This document shows, one piece after another, positions 1 to 12,330 of a DNA stretch of 64,000 nucleotides. Every line of letters begins with the position of its first letter. The stretch's first letter is position 1. The DNA is from Mercenaria mercenaria (Eukaryota > Mollusca > Bivalvia > Venerida > Veneridae): contig NC_069369.1 in assembly GCF_021730395.1 (NCBI RefSeq), forward strand, positions 63,639,501 to 63,703,500, written 5' to 3'. The notes beneath the pieces were generated by a model. That model was not told the DNA's origin, made no database searches, and saw nothing but the letters and a program-made list of their open reading frames with translations. Both the position numbers and the translations under genes were made by a program.

Positions 1-3000
1 AACTATTATATAGCTGAGACGCAGCGTAGTTCAACATACAGTTCAACAGAAGCAAGTGAGCCGGACTTTCATCCGCCAGCCTCTAAAGGGAATTCTTCAT
101 ATCTTAGCCCTCCGTCTGTTTCACTGAAAATACCGTGCACTACAAAGACTCATGCTAAATGTTTCTTGTGTAAGAGACCGGGACCTAAACTCATCGTTGT
201 ACCCTCCGAGACAAGAGTGACGGTATTTATAAAATTCAATATACTGATACCATCCGGATCACGCTGCTGTCCTGTACATATATATAATGAGCAGATTTCA
301 GAGGAGTCCCTTATAAACGTTCTAACCACAGACACAGTCTTTATGAGCAGAACAAATATCTTAGAGTTGATCGGGGCTATAAGAAAGGAATGCATCAGAA
401 CAAGTGAAAGGCTTAATTTTGACAACTTGAGAGAAGCAGATTATAAAGAACTGACTGGACTTAAGCAGACAGACTTTGAAGACCTCTTCCTTAGTATAGA
501 AGAGCATATTCGGAGCTCACCCGTACGTAGTCCGAGAACTACAGTTGGACTGTTCCTGTTGAAATTAAAGTCTGGCATATCAAACAAACTTCTTTCAACA
601 ATTTTAGGTATAACGCCGTCAAGTGTCCGAAGAGCAATTTCAAGTGTAAGACGTGCATTAATGCAGCATTTTGTTCCGGCGAACTTGGGTCTTGCACATA
701 TATCTAGGCAAGAAATTATTGACAAACACACAAGACCTCTTGCTCAGTCACTGTTTGGTACAGATGAGTCGGGTGACAGTCAGCCAAAGATGATGCTTGT
801 TTTAGATGGAACGTATGTTTACATACAAAAAAGTACAAACTTTCAAGGGCAGACCCTTAGTAAAACCAATGGTAGTTGTAACAACCAGTGGGTACTTTGT
901 CACCATAATCGGACCCTACCTGGCAGATGGAAGAAACAGTGACGCACGTATATTAACTCACATGATGCAGACAAATGTCGAAGAAATACAAAGCTTTGTA
1001 GCTGAAAATGACGTTTTTATTGTTGACAGAGGTTTTCGGGATTCCTTAGCTATGCTGGAAGATATGGGAATACATGCCGAAATGCCTGCATTCATGCAAA
1101 AAGGACAGAAACAAATGACAACAGAAGATGCTAACACTAGCAGACTAGTCACGAAGGTAAATTGATAATATATGTGTTATTTTCTATAAAAAAGGAGACC
1201 AAAACCTAAAGTAATAGAATTAAATGCAAAATACCAGGCGCGAGAACGAATGTATATAGTGCTTTGATAATACGGTGCCGTAAAATGACTATTGCTAAAT
1301 TCTAATGCATTTTTATTTATATGCACGTAGACTGCTGTATTTATTGTCCGTAAGTATTGACCTGACACTCATTAATCTTTTCTAATATTTTCGGGCGTTT
1401 TCGTTATTGTACGCGATATTTGTGTCCTGAAAATATCTACATTAATAAAAAATAACGATTTTAGTTAACTAATGGAACAGTAACGCAGTGGTAAGCTCAG
1501 CGGCTTGTAAGCACGTTACCATGGGTTTGAATTCTGATCAAACCATTTTTTTTTGTAATTCCGTGTATTTGTAATTGTATTGATATTACGTTATTTTATG
1601 ATACATTTTATTTTTTATCGTTAACAACAGTTCCTTGAATTGTCTGTTAAATGAATGAATACTTTCCCGGTCCTGAAGATTTTAAACGACATTTTAGAAC
1701 GGTTAACTGACATGTACGTAGAAGAATGTTGATGGATAATAGAGTATTTCGTTGATAAATCATGATAAGTGTGACAATTTTTCCGTCTGTTAATACAGAT
1801 AAAACTGAGAAAAAAACACACACAAAAACAGTTTGGTCAGACGGAGGACTCTAACACACAACACTGAGATTTGTGCCAAACGCTTTGTCCGCACAGCTAT
1901 ATCTGCACTATACATGATTGTATATAACTGGCTTTTCAATAGTTAAAGACGTGCTCCAGTCCTACCTTTTAACCTTAAATTGTCACTGAAAAAGCATGAA
2001 AATCCTGACTATGAACAGTGACGCCTGTCAAAATAGAGTCTATTTTATATAAAATACCTGTGGTTTTGCGTGCCAAAGTGTCACGAGGCCGTTAACTGTT
2101 AGCTATTGTAATCATGGGTTGCATACACGCAATAGAATTTGAATAGCCGCGGAGCAGGGCTTTAAATCGTTTTTAGGTTCGGACACCGAAAATTAATTTA
2201 CGGAAACATGCGAAATATTCACGAGTGTCAGGTCAATATTTCGGTATTCTACCCCCGCCTGATAATTTAAACGACAGCATGTTAATATTATTGTTCTCAT
2301 GCATCGGTGAACTCAAAAAGGTTGTAAATGATAGAAGTTAAGTTCATACTGTAATGTTATACAAAAAAAAATATTTTCAATGATAGAAGTTAAGTTCATA
2401 CTGTAATGCTATACGAAAAAAATCTTTTAACGAAGAAAAATCATAATTATCAAACAAGTTATCGTTTTAGTTGTCGTGCAGTATTTATACTGTTTTTTAT
2501 CTTTGAAGCGTACCGTTATTTGTTTTAATCACGAACACGGTTATGGTTGTCCGTAGATAGCGGGCTAGGTAAAAACTGAGAGACAGTCAAATGAGTCATC
2601 AATTAACTTTCTTTAAATGCGATAAACCTGTTACAGATATTGGACTTCCGAACGGTTAATTATTAACCGTCTAATGTTTAAAAAATATGGTTTACTGCTT
2701 AGACCGCATACATAAGTTTTGATGTTTAACAGAAGAACAGTGGTTGCTTAATACGGGTTTGTGGAGTTTTGGGCCTAATGGTTAATGTGTCGGCCACTCG
2801 ACCTGAAAGTCGTATGTTCGAACCCTATTGTACTGACGGTAATGCCTTCTCATATAACACAAGTACTGGTTTTCCATAATGCGGACAGTGATTTAGTACC
2901 AGCATAAACTAATACATGTTTGCAACATGTGTGATTGCTAACTTTGGTTTGGTAGTATGAATTATTATGTCAATAAGAAAATACTGAGATACTGGCCGCT

Positions 3001-3807
3001 TAATGCATGTATGTCCACTTACACTGTAAAAAGATAAATCAATCTCAACATTTTCTCCTATCTTAAGTATTACTTTACGTCCATTCTTTTTTATCTCTTT
3101 AGGTCAGATGGGTAGTAGAATCTGCTAACGCCAGGATCAAGCGTTGGAAGTACTTAGATCATGTTTTACCAACAACGCAGGTTCCATTCATCGGGGATTT
3201 CGTAAGAATAGTATGCGCGATATCCAACAAATACTTTCCTCCATTGAGCGCGACGAAAAACAACGACGACGACACCGCACTTGGAAGGAAAATGTTAGAT
3301 TTATCAAAGTGTAATAACGACCTTAAAACTTACATTGAAAATCACTGTTTAGAACGAAAATCAGCCTGTTGGAAGTCCGCTGAATTAGATGTTGAATTTC
3401 CGCGCTTAGACGAAATTCAGTTGAGAGAATTAACATGTGGTACTTACCAACTTAAAATGTCAGCTGGTTATATGCAAGAGCATATTGACGGAAACTCAGA
3501 CGTTTATGTACATAGAGAAGACAATACTCTTTTAAGGGTCAAAATTCAAAGCAGACACGTGTCATCTAAGGCTTACACACTTTGGATTCGTCATAACGCG
3601 ACTGATGTTGTTTCATGGTATTGCAAGTGTCGCGTTGGTAGTCGAGTTGTCGGGGTGTGTGCTCACGTGGCTGCCATTTTATGGTTTCTTGGCTATGCAA
3701 GACACACAGGGAAAGAAATGTATGGCACGCGCAACTGGGGTGATTATGTTTTAGACGCAGGAAACATACCCCAAACTGTTGACAGTTCGGATACAGAGAG
3801 TGAGTGA
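1..3807 (+). CDS. Harbinger-like DDE_Tnp_4 transposase with C-terminal SWIM zinc finger; left-truncated, one frame break
   Basis: The reading frame is already open at base 1, so the start lies left of the window. The first part (frame of base 1, to about 840) has a CxxC pair near 160, a helical region with a helix-turn-helix look (GITPSSVRRA, ~609-640) and the first catalytic Asp in LVLDGTYVYIQKS (~800-835). After a change of frame at about 840 the protein goes on with KGRPLVKPM, GPYLADGRN and the second Asp in FIVDRGFRDS, up to 1156. An intron follows (GT 1157, AG 3101-3102, phase 0); the next exon begins VRWVVESANARIKRWK with the catalytic Glu and ends at TGA 3805-3807. Near its end is a SWIM-type finger, WYCKC...GVCAHVAA (~3619-3675). 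The family normally has some ten residues between QKS.N and KGRPLV; here they are missing together with the frame, so a small deletion is likely. It could be a dead transposon copy or a decaying domesticated gene. No terminal inverted repeats were found. Confidence 0.8.
1472..1545 (+). repeat. tRNA-like SINE head (possible)
   Basis: An A-box-like GTAACGCAGTGGTAAG and a B-box-like GGGTTTGAATTCT are spaced as in a tRNA promoter. No convincing cloverleaf or clear tail is seen, so this is a decayed SINE head rather than a tRNA gene. Confidence 0.35.
2768..2925 (+). repeat. tRNA-derived SINE fragment
   Basis: TAATGGTTAATGTGT resembles an A box and GTATGTTCGAACCC is a good B box, with a short anticodon-arm-like stretch (CGACCTGAAAGTCG) between. 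The following ~80 bases look like SINE body. The 3' end is not clear. Confidence 0.45.
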
Positions 3808-5958
3808 AAATGTAGCAGTTGAATCGTTACATTAACGTAATTTTTAAAGCAGTATTCTGTAGGTGGCCTCTCAAAAAGTATCTTGAAGAGTATTTTTACA
3901 TTTGATAGTAAAACATATTTTGTAAAAACATGTTTAGAGCTATTCTGATGTTATAAATCTATAGTTATTATGCCGATTTGCTGAATTCATAATATCATAA
4001 TAATTTATCAATTATTCATGATTATACTTCATAAAAACCGGAGTTTTATATTTGAAAAGAAGAAAAAAAATCAGTAGATTAATATCTGATGTTATTTATT
4101 ATTTATTTTGCAGTTCTTCAAGCGAATAAAATGTTACAAGTCAAAAATATATTAATTTCTAATAACATACTGAAATACGATAGTTATAAGTTTAATATTG
4201 TTTTGCATAATTTGACATTTGTATCCATCTGTCTACAGATAAGAATTGAAAGATGTGCATAGCTACAATTATATGTAAAATGACTTTGTATTTAAGGAAA
4301 TAGGTCATATGGCCATAGATGATACGAATGTAATATATAAATTACTATGACGGTGTAATTATTTTAATATATAGTGAAAATACGATCATTATATTTTCAT
4401 ATTTGTGCGAGATTAAAATTTCTGCACCCACAGTTCTTCTTTACTTCTTAGTTTTGTGTACTGCTCTCCACGACCGTTTCTTGAGTTACAAACTCGCTTA
4501 AGCGAGGGATTGTGATGGTCATAGTCTAATTTCCCCCTCTCCCCAACCCCCATGCGGGGTAAAGAGTACCGCGCTTTAAGGCTACACTTGGTTTCTGTCT
4601 AAAACATGCAAACTATTGATGACTAAAATATGTTGACATAAAATCCAATTAAGAAATCAAAAACAAAACACACACAAAAACGATGGTTATTACCTTACCA
4701 AATAGTAAGTTATTGTTTATCTGTTACTAAATTATGCTCGAGTCATTTAGTGAAGAAACACGTGTATCTAATGGTCGATAAATACACTAGTCGGCACCTC
4801 CTTTGATATAAACATCAAAGTAATATCAAAGGTAGCAGTGGGAAAGTTGACTCAAATGCATCGTACATGTACATTGTGTATAACCGCGGGAATATCAAAA
4901 TGTAAGTTAAACTGGTTGATCAAACTTTGAAATAGTATTTTGGCGAAATAAAATATGAAGATGGATGTCGGATTTTTTTTTCACGTATGTTTCTACATTC
5001 GTTTAGTGAAATAATGAATGCAAAGAAGTATTATAACCATATACAGGATTACTTTTAGAAGCAAAACAATGCAAATACATGTCTCTGTCGGCATTTATAG
5101 ACAAAAGTGAATATCATTTACATTCTGTTCTCAGTATAATTTGATGAAACGGCATCCTATCTTAACCTTATTTAAATGAAATGTTATCATATCGCATACT
5201 TGTATTTATATGGTTACACATCATTCATGACGGAGCGAAAATAAAATCAACGCGATTTACGTTGTGGCAACGTCACGACGTCACAAAAAAAACGGATTTT
5301 TTTGTTATTACATAGTCGTGCAAAATGTACTATTTTTACTTAATTGTCATTTTAAAACAATAAAAAACTTTATTTTCAGTCTAGGGAGATACTGGATTGT
5401 CAACTCAAAATAAATTAGAAAAAAATAATGATGGGCCGTTTTTCGCTAAAAACGAACCTTGTCCTTAACAGAAAACTTTCAACTTTACGCGCTTCTTCCG
5501 CTTAAACAAATAAATATGTTCCATGTATGCCAATGTCTACTATTCCATTAAAGTAAATTGCATTGCCTTCCTTAGAGGCTAGGGCATCAAGAAACAAATT
5601 AATCTTACCTGAAAAGATGAAGATTCAAAAAGAAAAATAATATTTTGTATCGCCACTTTAATTATCCCTTCTCCAGTTTTTGAAATCTATAACAAAATCG
5701 CCAGTCAAATTCTATATGCAAAGATTAGTTTTCAATTCCTTGTGGAAACCATTATATATTGAATATAAAGAATGAACAGCAAGTACAATGTAATAATATC
5801 TTTAAATCATATTTATCTAAATTGCTTCTACAGTTAATCGGGTATCATTAGCGAATGCGAAACATCTTCAGCACTCCACGAAATCCATCTTCCTCAAGTT
5901 TCACCTGTACATAGGTTTCACGTCCATGGTTGTAAATGTAAAAACAGAACAGCTTTTG
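3808..5958. other. Non-coding stretch
   Basis: AT-rich sequence without a supported gene. It contains an A+T-rich 3' flank of the transposase gene, a C/T-rich patch near 4,525-4,550 and a GACGTCAC-rich patch near 5,268-5,285. No inverted termini matching the transposase gene were found. Confidence 0.5.
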
Positions 5959-5959
5959 T

Positions 5960-6248
5960 TTGTTTGTTGTTTATGTTGGTTTAATGTCGTTTTTTTTCAA
6001 CAGTATTTCAGTTATGTAACGGCGGGCAGTCCTAACCAGTGTTCCTGGATTCTGTAGCAATACAAACCTGTTCTCCACAAGTAAATGCCAACTTCCCCAA
6101 ATGAATCAGAGGTGGAGGACAAATGATTTCAGACACCATGTCTTTTATCAAATCGTCACGGAGAACATACGGCCCACCCGAGGATCGAACTCACGACCCC
6201 GCGATCCGTAGATCGGTGCTCTTCCTATTGAGCTAAGCCGGCGGGTCA
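5960..6248 (-). repeat. tRNA-derived SINE, full-length, with target-site duplication
   Basis: Read on the minus strand, it starts with a tRNA-like head (A box TTAGCTCAATAGGAAGAG, B box GGTCGTGAGTTCGATCC), has a ~180-base body, and ends in a CAAA-rich tail. The 12-base AACAGCTTTTGT stands at 5948-5959 and again at 6249-6260, which is a clean target-site duplication and fixes both ends. The same family occurs at 29.6, 36.5 and 56.2 kb. Confidence 0.88.
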
Positions 6249-6657
6249 AACAGCTTTTGTAATTTAAATCAATTGTTTGTTTTTATGGTATAACTCAATT
6301 TTCCTTGTTCTGTAATATTATTGAATCTTTTACCGTAAGTAAATAACAACTTCTCTACATTAATTAGAGTGTGAATACAAACTATCATAGACGTATTGTT
6401 TTAAATATATTATAATGTAGAATATATATAAATCTACAATGACAGTATCAAAAGTATAACGATATACCAATTGCGCTAAGTGGGTGGAAATAAAGGAGAG
6501 GGCCTCTTATTGAAAACAACACGATTTCCTAATTATGAACACTTATTTACAATATATCATAATAGCTAGAAGCATATCCAGTTTGTTAATCGAAAATTTT
6601 GCCAACTCTTATGGTAGACAATAATGCAGTTATACCAGTAACCAACATTTCTTAACT

Positions 6658-7081
6658 TCTAATATTATTATTATACCAGATTTATACAGCGCCATTTTCA
6701 TGATAAACACGTTCAAAGGCGCTTTACATATAGCAAACGCAGCCGCACAGCGCGAAATTCATCCTCTACTAGTACAGAAACAGAGCGATCTGGCCAGAGG
6801 GACAGAGTGAGATAAAGCCCCCAGAACAGATAGAGAGAGAGAACTTTTTAGATACAGACTTGTCTGGCTAACTTAGCCTAGACAGTCTGGTTCTTTAACG
6901 TGGCCGGTGTATAGCACCGATACACGCGAAGCCGTCTTTCCTAGAAAGAACTAGTACAGGCCTCTAAGTTAGGTGGGAGACACTCAAGAGCATCTCAGAA
7001 ATTTCCAGTGCCTGGACCGGGATTCGAACCCCTGACCTCTGGATTGACAGTCAAGCGTGTTACCACTAGACCACCGGCCCA
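6658..7081 (-). repeat. tRNA-Asp-derived SINE with ATA-repeat tail
   Basis: On the minus strand the head is tRNA-like with an anticodon loop CTGTCAA (GTC, Asp) and B box GGTTCGAATCCC; the tail is GCGCTGTATAAATCTGG followed by ATA repeats. The long body between head and tail matches the copy at 57.1-57.5 kb nearly end to end, which shows the element is ~420 bases long. Confidence 0.85.
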
Positions 7082-7620
7082 CCCTAATGAACAAATGTTG
7101 TTGTCAATTCATTAAGAACCCAATGTTCAAACCATTGGCACCAGAAAGGAAATGCCACACTGTACATGTTACATCCTACCCATAGGAATACTGTAAGAAA
7201 CATGGTCATGCACGGGAAAGTATACTAGACCATTTCAATCGCGCATATCTCACGTAAAATGCGCTGTATGGTAAATTTGTACTTTGCATATTGGACACGT
7301 GCCCAAGTAATCAATATTTCATATAGTAGAGACGTTCCGTATATTTTATGCTTTCGTCGACCTAACAAACAAGCTAGTCCTGTTGGACTTTCGGTCTGAA
7401 ATAAATTCAGAACAGCTGACTTTCCCATACATGAGATCCGCGAGGGTACAAGTTTACGAACCAATACCCACCACAATATGCCAAACCACTTATAGCAAAG
7501 CGCTTATATTATTAGCAGTATGAACGAGCGTGCACATGCCACAAAACTCCACTTACCTAATACGATTAGTTTCTGTTTTGTAGTAGCTGCTTTGTATACA
7601 TACCCGAATTGTACTAAACT
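7082..7620. other. Non-coding stretch with an unassigned 83-codon ORF
   Basis: A minus-strand frame of 83 codons (7225-7476) is open and fairly hydrophobic/basic, but I recognise no family, see no splice context, and cannot call it a gene. Confidence 0.3.
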
Positions 7621-7759
7621 ATAATGTTATTAATCAAGCAATTTCATATTGGCCTTGTTATTTGTCCAAGGGTTATCGTATACGGCCTCGGGCCAATACG
7701 ACTGCCCGAGGACAAACAACTAGGCCAATATGAAATCGCTTGATTAATGATAATATTAT
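7621..7759. repeat. Palindromic (foldback) element
   Basis: The left arm (7621-7667) is the near-perfect reverse complement of 7710-7759, sharing ATTTCATATTGGCC and GGACAAACAAC, around a ~40-base loop that itself contains CCTCGGG/CCCGAGG. This would form a strong hairpin and is typical of MITE ends or a small foldback MITE. Confidence 0.75.
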
Positions 7760-8564
7760 TATTCAACTTTCAACTGTTGACGGTAACACTGTAAGAACTC
7801 TGACAGCTATGTACGTTGAGGTGAAAAATTTTGACAAGTTGTTTAGACGTATTTTAGCAATCATGATCATTTTCGCCAGTAAAACAGAATGACCTGTATG
7901 TAGGTACTTGAGAATAATTTTGAGAGATATTTTTAATGCGACATAATCAAGAGTAACTAGAACTTACCTTATTTTTTGGAATTCCTATTTATTTTCTTTA
8001 GCGAGTATCTTTAAATATCATTTGAACTGTGATAAAAACTGCTTTAAAGGTCATTTCCTTTTAAGCTGCAAGCAACGAGACACAAAATTACACACATATG
8101 TGTTGATCAAGATAATACAACCAACCAAGCACATATTATATAGTCTCATGCCTCTTCGTTTAATTCTTATCCGAAATTATTTGCAGTTCACAACTGACAC
8201 TCTTGTTCGCCAATTTATTCATCCACTTTCCAGCATTTGAATCGCTATTTATCATTGCACAAATAGTCCACACTATCAAAATGTCTGTTAAAGATAAGTC
8301 TCATCCTTTAAATTAATCTGAGTTTCCATATTTTCTTATTATTTTCCATGACAACTGCCAGAATTTCTGACAGGAAACACCTGCATTTTACACAATACCG
8401 AATAAGCGAAAGTATCGTTGTAATATCTGAAGACGTACATCCCTCTCAGTCATACTTGGTTATTAAATGAACATGCTGGATGATTTTTTTTTGTCAAAAT
8501 GTAAAAAAAAATGTAATCTACAACTCTGATGTAAAACAAAATGGCGTCATTTAAAAATCTAACG

Positions 8565-8705
8565 GAAGTGGCTTCTCCGTATTGGCCCGCTCTTTTGAAC
8601 CATCAAAATGCTTGAATTCCGTACTGGCTCTGTTTTTCTCGTATTGGCCCTGTTTTTCTCATATTGGCTCAGTTATGTTTTGTATTAGCTCTGTCTGTTT
8701 CATAT
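8565..8705 (+). repeat. Short tandem repeat, ~21-23 bp unit
   Basis: About five degenerate copies of a unit like CGTATTGGCCCTGTTTTTCT lie head to tail. The GTATTGGCC core also occurs in the hairpin at 7.6-7.7 kb, so the two may belong to one ~1.1 kb element. AAAGTTGAGTAATAATA at ~8744-8760 is the inverse of TATTATTATTCAACTTT at ~7753-7769. Confidence 0.6.
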
Positions 8706-8966
8706 GATGTTTGCAATTGATCTAATACAGTGTGTTATATTGTAAAGTTGAGTAATAATACCCTATAGGTTCAACATTTGCATATACATGTATTCTCAAT
8801 CTTTGTTATTATGGCTCACAAATCAGAAGTGACAGTGATTATATACATATTGCATGAATACTTCCGATATATAAATGCTAACTGTTCGTATTTAGCACAC
8901 TGATATTTTCACTGACTTTCGAAATTTTGAATTTTGATATTCTAACCGATTCAAAATTTGATTCAA

Positions 8967-11571
8967 TCTCAAATTCATTTTACCGCTGATTCAAATTTAA
9001 CATCCAGTCTTCGAGGTAGCTGGAATAATAAACTTTCGTCCTCGTCAAAAAAAAAAATTCAAAAAGTTATCCGTATTTTGCTTTAAAACTAGTAGACAGA
9101 TAGACATGAAGTATACTCAAATAAGATTATTTTATTTTAAATTCATTATCGAAATTGATTACCGATATGAAATGGAAAATATTGAACATTATTATACCGT
9201 TTTCAAAGCCAACATATTTGTAATAGTTTTTTTTTTAAAATAAATTACAAAAAGCAAAGATTTGCTTCTCCTTCTTTGCGCAATACAAAACATTTACCCC
9301 TTTTATGATGATAAATGAGATCATAGCTTACATCAAAAATTGAAAATGGCAAAACAGTGTTATGGGACCTAAGCAGTGCACGTCATATCATCACAGTGAA
9401 CGATAGTTTTTCGCTTACTTCGAATCACTTTCCCCACACCGATGTGTGTTCGAGCCTCACTTGGGGCGTAGAATTCTTCATGTGCGGAAGTCATTCAGCA
9501 GGCTTACGGACGGTCGGTGGTTCTATCCAGGTACCCACTTGTGATGAAATAATGCTTAGAGGGGTACCTGGGTTCTTCCTCCACTATGAAAAGCTGGAAC
9601 ATAGCCAAATTACCTATGACTGTGCCGGTGTGACGTTAAACCTAACAAAAAACAAAAATAGAAACAGAATTGTAAAGTCGAAAAAGGAGCATAAGTTTGA
9701 AAATGCTAAATAAAGTTACAAAACCTGTACAGAGCGTGTCAGATTCTTACTGTGAACAAGTGTTTAAAGTTTAAATTCATTCCTGAGATGTCAGCTTACA
9801 TACAACTGTCTTAGTCGAAGAACTGGTATTTGTAAAAATACAAATTGAGCTACGATACATGTCTGTTGCATACCTAATCATCACAGTGAAAACGTGTATG
9901 TGTTTCAATCCATTCTCTTTAGTGGATACTGAGATACCAGCATACATGTAAAACTTAACAAAATCGAGACGCCGGCGCACGAGTGGGTGAAATAGCTCTG
10001 CCCTTTCTTCGAATAACAGAACTATGGTTATATTGTATATATTGTTCCTGGTAGCAGTGCTCAGCGCCAATCAAAGAGGACAACAGACTACGTTTGCAGA
10101 GTTACTAATGTTTAAAGAACGTCGAAAATGAAAGCTCTGTTATAATGGAGATTAACAATTTTTAACAAATCTAGAAACTGATTATTAGTTAAAGTAAATA
10201 TTTGAAACTTATATATCTCAGTAGTTAACATGGTTGGTTAAAACAAAATTATGTGATGTTAAATTTAAAAACAAAGTATGATACATTTGCTCATTGCTTT
10301 TTTATTGAAAATCAAAAAGAATATAAGATCATTAACTCAAAATCACAAGGGCTCTAAAGTAATCTCGCTCCCAAACTAACGCGGGCTACGGTTTTATTTG
10401 TCTCAGTGGGAAGTTTCAAATATTTAATTTAATTGACCCTAACTTTTCCCAGATGACTTTATCCAACACAAAACAAAGAAATACTGCAGAATATCAATTG
10501 AATATATTAAACTTTACATGCAGCCAATTAGCTGTTCGTGAAATATTAACATGTAAAGCTGAAATAAATAATACAATACAACAATATAATATAATATCTA
10601 ATTTAGATTTAAAACGATATAAATGTTATTCTATTGTTCTAATAACTGCCTTTGCACGGAAACGAACATGTATGACATACATGCAAATTAAAACATATTT
10701 GTTGGCAGGAAAATATAAAAAAAATATTTCTAATTGTAGAAACACAGTCATAAATTTAAATATTCTTTGCGCTGTATAATATATTTTCACTCGTGCGAAA
10801 ACTCGACGGGTCTAATCTTATTATATGATTGAAATCATGACGTATTAAGTGGAAAATATGTTACATACTGCACATACTTTAAACGCTTTGTTTAGTTACA
10901 AGATTTTATCCATTACAGCTTGCAAAATCATCAAAATACTGAATACAATTTGTGTTTTTATTTTATTCTACACTAGAAAAAAGTTGTAAAGGAAACATAT
11001 TTGAAATTGTTGTTACGGTTGACAAACTAACCTGCAAAATTTGGCATAATAATTCTTTTATAAAGGTCTTTCAAAAACATATGGTTTAAACGTTGTTACA
11101 TAATAAAATGGGAAGAACTAAAACTTCTTCTAAAAAGTTTATCTCACCTTCGTGTTCATGTTTAGATTTTTAAAATCAGCGAAAGTCCGTCTTTTGGAAA
11201 CCCTTTACCATTTTTTAAAAAAAAATATTGTATGTTATAAACATGGCCGCTGAGAATATCACACAAATATTCTCGGGTGACATATTACCAGATTCTTTTA
11301 AATCATGTTGATTTGTGATTTTAGAAATAAATTTTCTAAAAATGAATTGTCATTTGATGAATTTTATGAGCATTTTAAGAACTTGTTTTCAAATGAAGAA
11401 ACATTTAAGAATGATTTTGTTGAGGAAGAGCTGAATAGTAGTGATGTTGTTTTTAGTAATGTTAATCAACTTGACATTAATTTCAACATCGAAGATGTTA
11501 TTACTTCTATTTCTTCCCTTAAGTTTTGTAAAAGTGCTGGAATAGATCAACTTATTTCTGAAATATTTATT
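8967..11571 (+). repeat. Direct repeat, copy 1 (ends in a LINE fragment)
   Basis: From ATCTCAAATTCATTTTACCGC onward this matches 12,776-15,167 almost continuously. Copy 2 lacks ~95 bases near 9,065-9,170 and another ~95 near 9,555-9,650. The right end is the start of a LINE-like reading frame (11,305-11,571) that breaks off into ATG repeats. A minus-strand 97-codon frame at 9,777-10,070 lies inside the repeat and is not recognised. Confidence 0.85.
9400..9660 (+). repeat. tRNA-derived SINE, second family
   Basis: The B-box-like GTGTGTTCGAGCCTC is followed by CTTGGGGCGTAGAATTC, a conserved body, and the end GGTGTGACGTTAAACC plus an A-rich tail. The same body is found at 20.2, 34.8, 36.9 and 63.5 kb and inverted at 30.9, 38.9 and 57.8 kb. 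A shortened form is in repeat copy 2 (13,090-13,255). Confidence 0.75.
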
Positions 11572-12081
11572 TATATGATGATGTTGATGTTATGATGATG
11601 ATTACATGTATTTATATTCGAACCAAACCACACAAATGTTGGTAATGACTGCTTAAGCAAATTGTACAGTTGTTTTTATATTTACCCATTGTTCAACCGT
11701 TGACACTGGAAGATATGAGTTGTATAGCTAGGAATTAAATAGTACGTCACCATTGTAAACTAAATGTAGTAGAATCTAAGTATCATGTATTATAGAGTCT
11801 TCTAAAATATAAAAACTTACGTGTAAACTTCGAAAATTTGTCATCTGCTAAGAAAAGAATCCAATTAAATTTGTAAAGGAAGTAGAAATGTAATTGGGTT
11901 TGAAATGTACATTACATGTTACTTGTATTGATTATAGTTAAATTATTTTTTTGCATTTCTGTATATATCAATATTTAAACCGCTATTGAAATTTAATGTA
12001 GCCCCAGGTTCAAAGTTGTCAAAATACTTCGTTTAACATATCAATAGTTATTTTCCTGTGTATAGAAAACGGTATATCATA
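11572..12081. other. Non-coding stretch
   Basis: It begins with a short ATGATG run where the LINE fragment stops and then continues as AT-rich sequence with no supported gene. Confidence 0.5.
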
Positions 12082-12330
12082 TATATGAGCCGTGCCATGG
12101 GAAAACCAACATAGTGGCTTTGCGACCAGCATGGATCCAGACCAGCCTGCGCATCCGCGCAGTCTGGTCAGGATCCATGCTGTTCGCTTTCAAAGTCTAT
12201 TGCAATTAGAGAAACAAACTGTTAGCGAACAGCATGGATCCTGACCAGACTGCGCGGATGCGCAGGCTGGTCTGGATCCATGCTGGTCGCAAAGCCACTA
12301 TGTTGGTTTTATCATGGCGCGGCTCATATA
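12082..12330. mobile_element. Palindromic MITE, full-length copy
   Basis: The 249 bases form an almost perfect inverted repeat: TATATGAGCC at the left and GGCTCATATA at the right, with arms of ~105 bases running through CCAACATAGTGGCTTTGCGA and GGATCCATGCTGTTCGC. The loop is short. The ends sit in TATA, which fits a TA target site. Two partly deleted copies are at 28.4 and 45.5 kb. Confidence 0.88.

Larger units (their letters stand above)
1157..3102 (+). other. Intron of the DDE/SWIM gene
   Basis: The donor follows ACGAAG and the acceptor is a pyrimidine stretch ending TTTAG. Joining the flanks keeps the frame and gives TKVRWVVES, the sequence expected for this family. The intron is AT-rich and holds two tRNA-like SINE heads plus, at about 2,325-2,410, a short direct repeat of the 26-base phrase starting ATGATAGAAGTTAAG. 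Confidence 0.75.

Noticed and set aside
6165-6246. Second tRNA-like cloverleaf on the minus strand
   Set aside because: It is the head of a SINE with its own 12-base target-site duplication.
9357-9713. 118-codon open frame
   Set aside because: It overlies a SINE inside a direct repeat, and the second copy of that repeat has a deletion in it.
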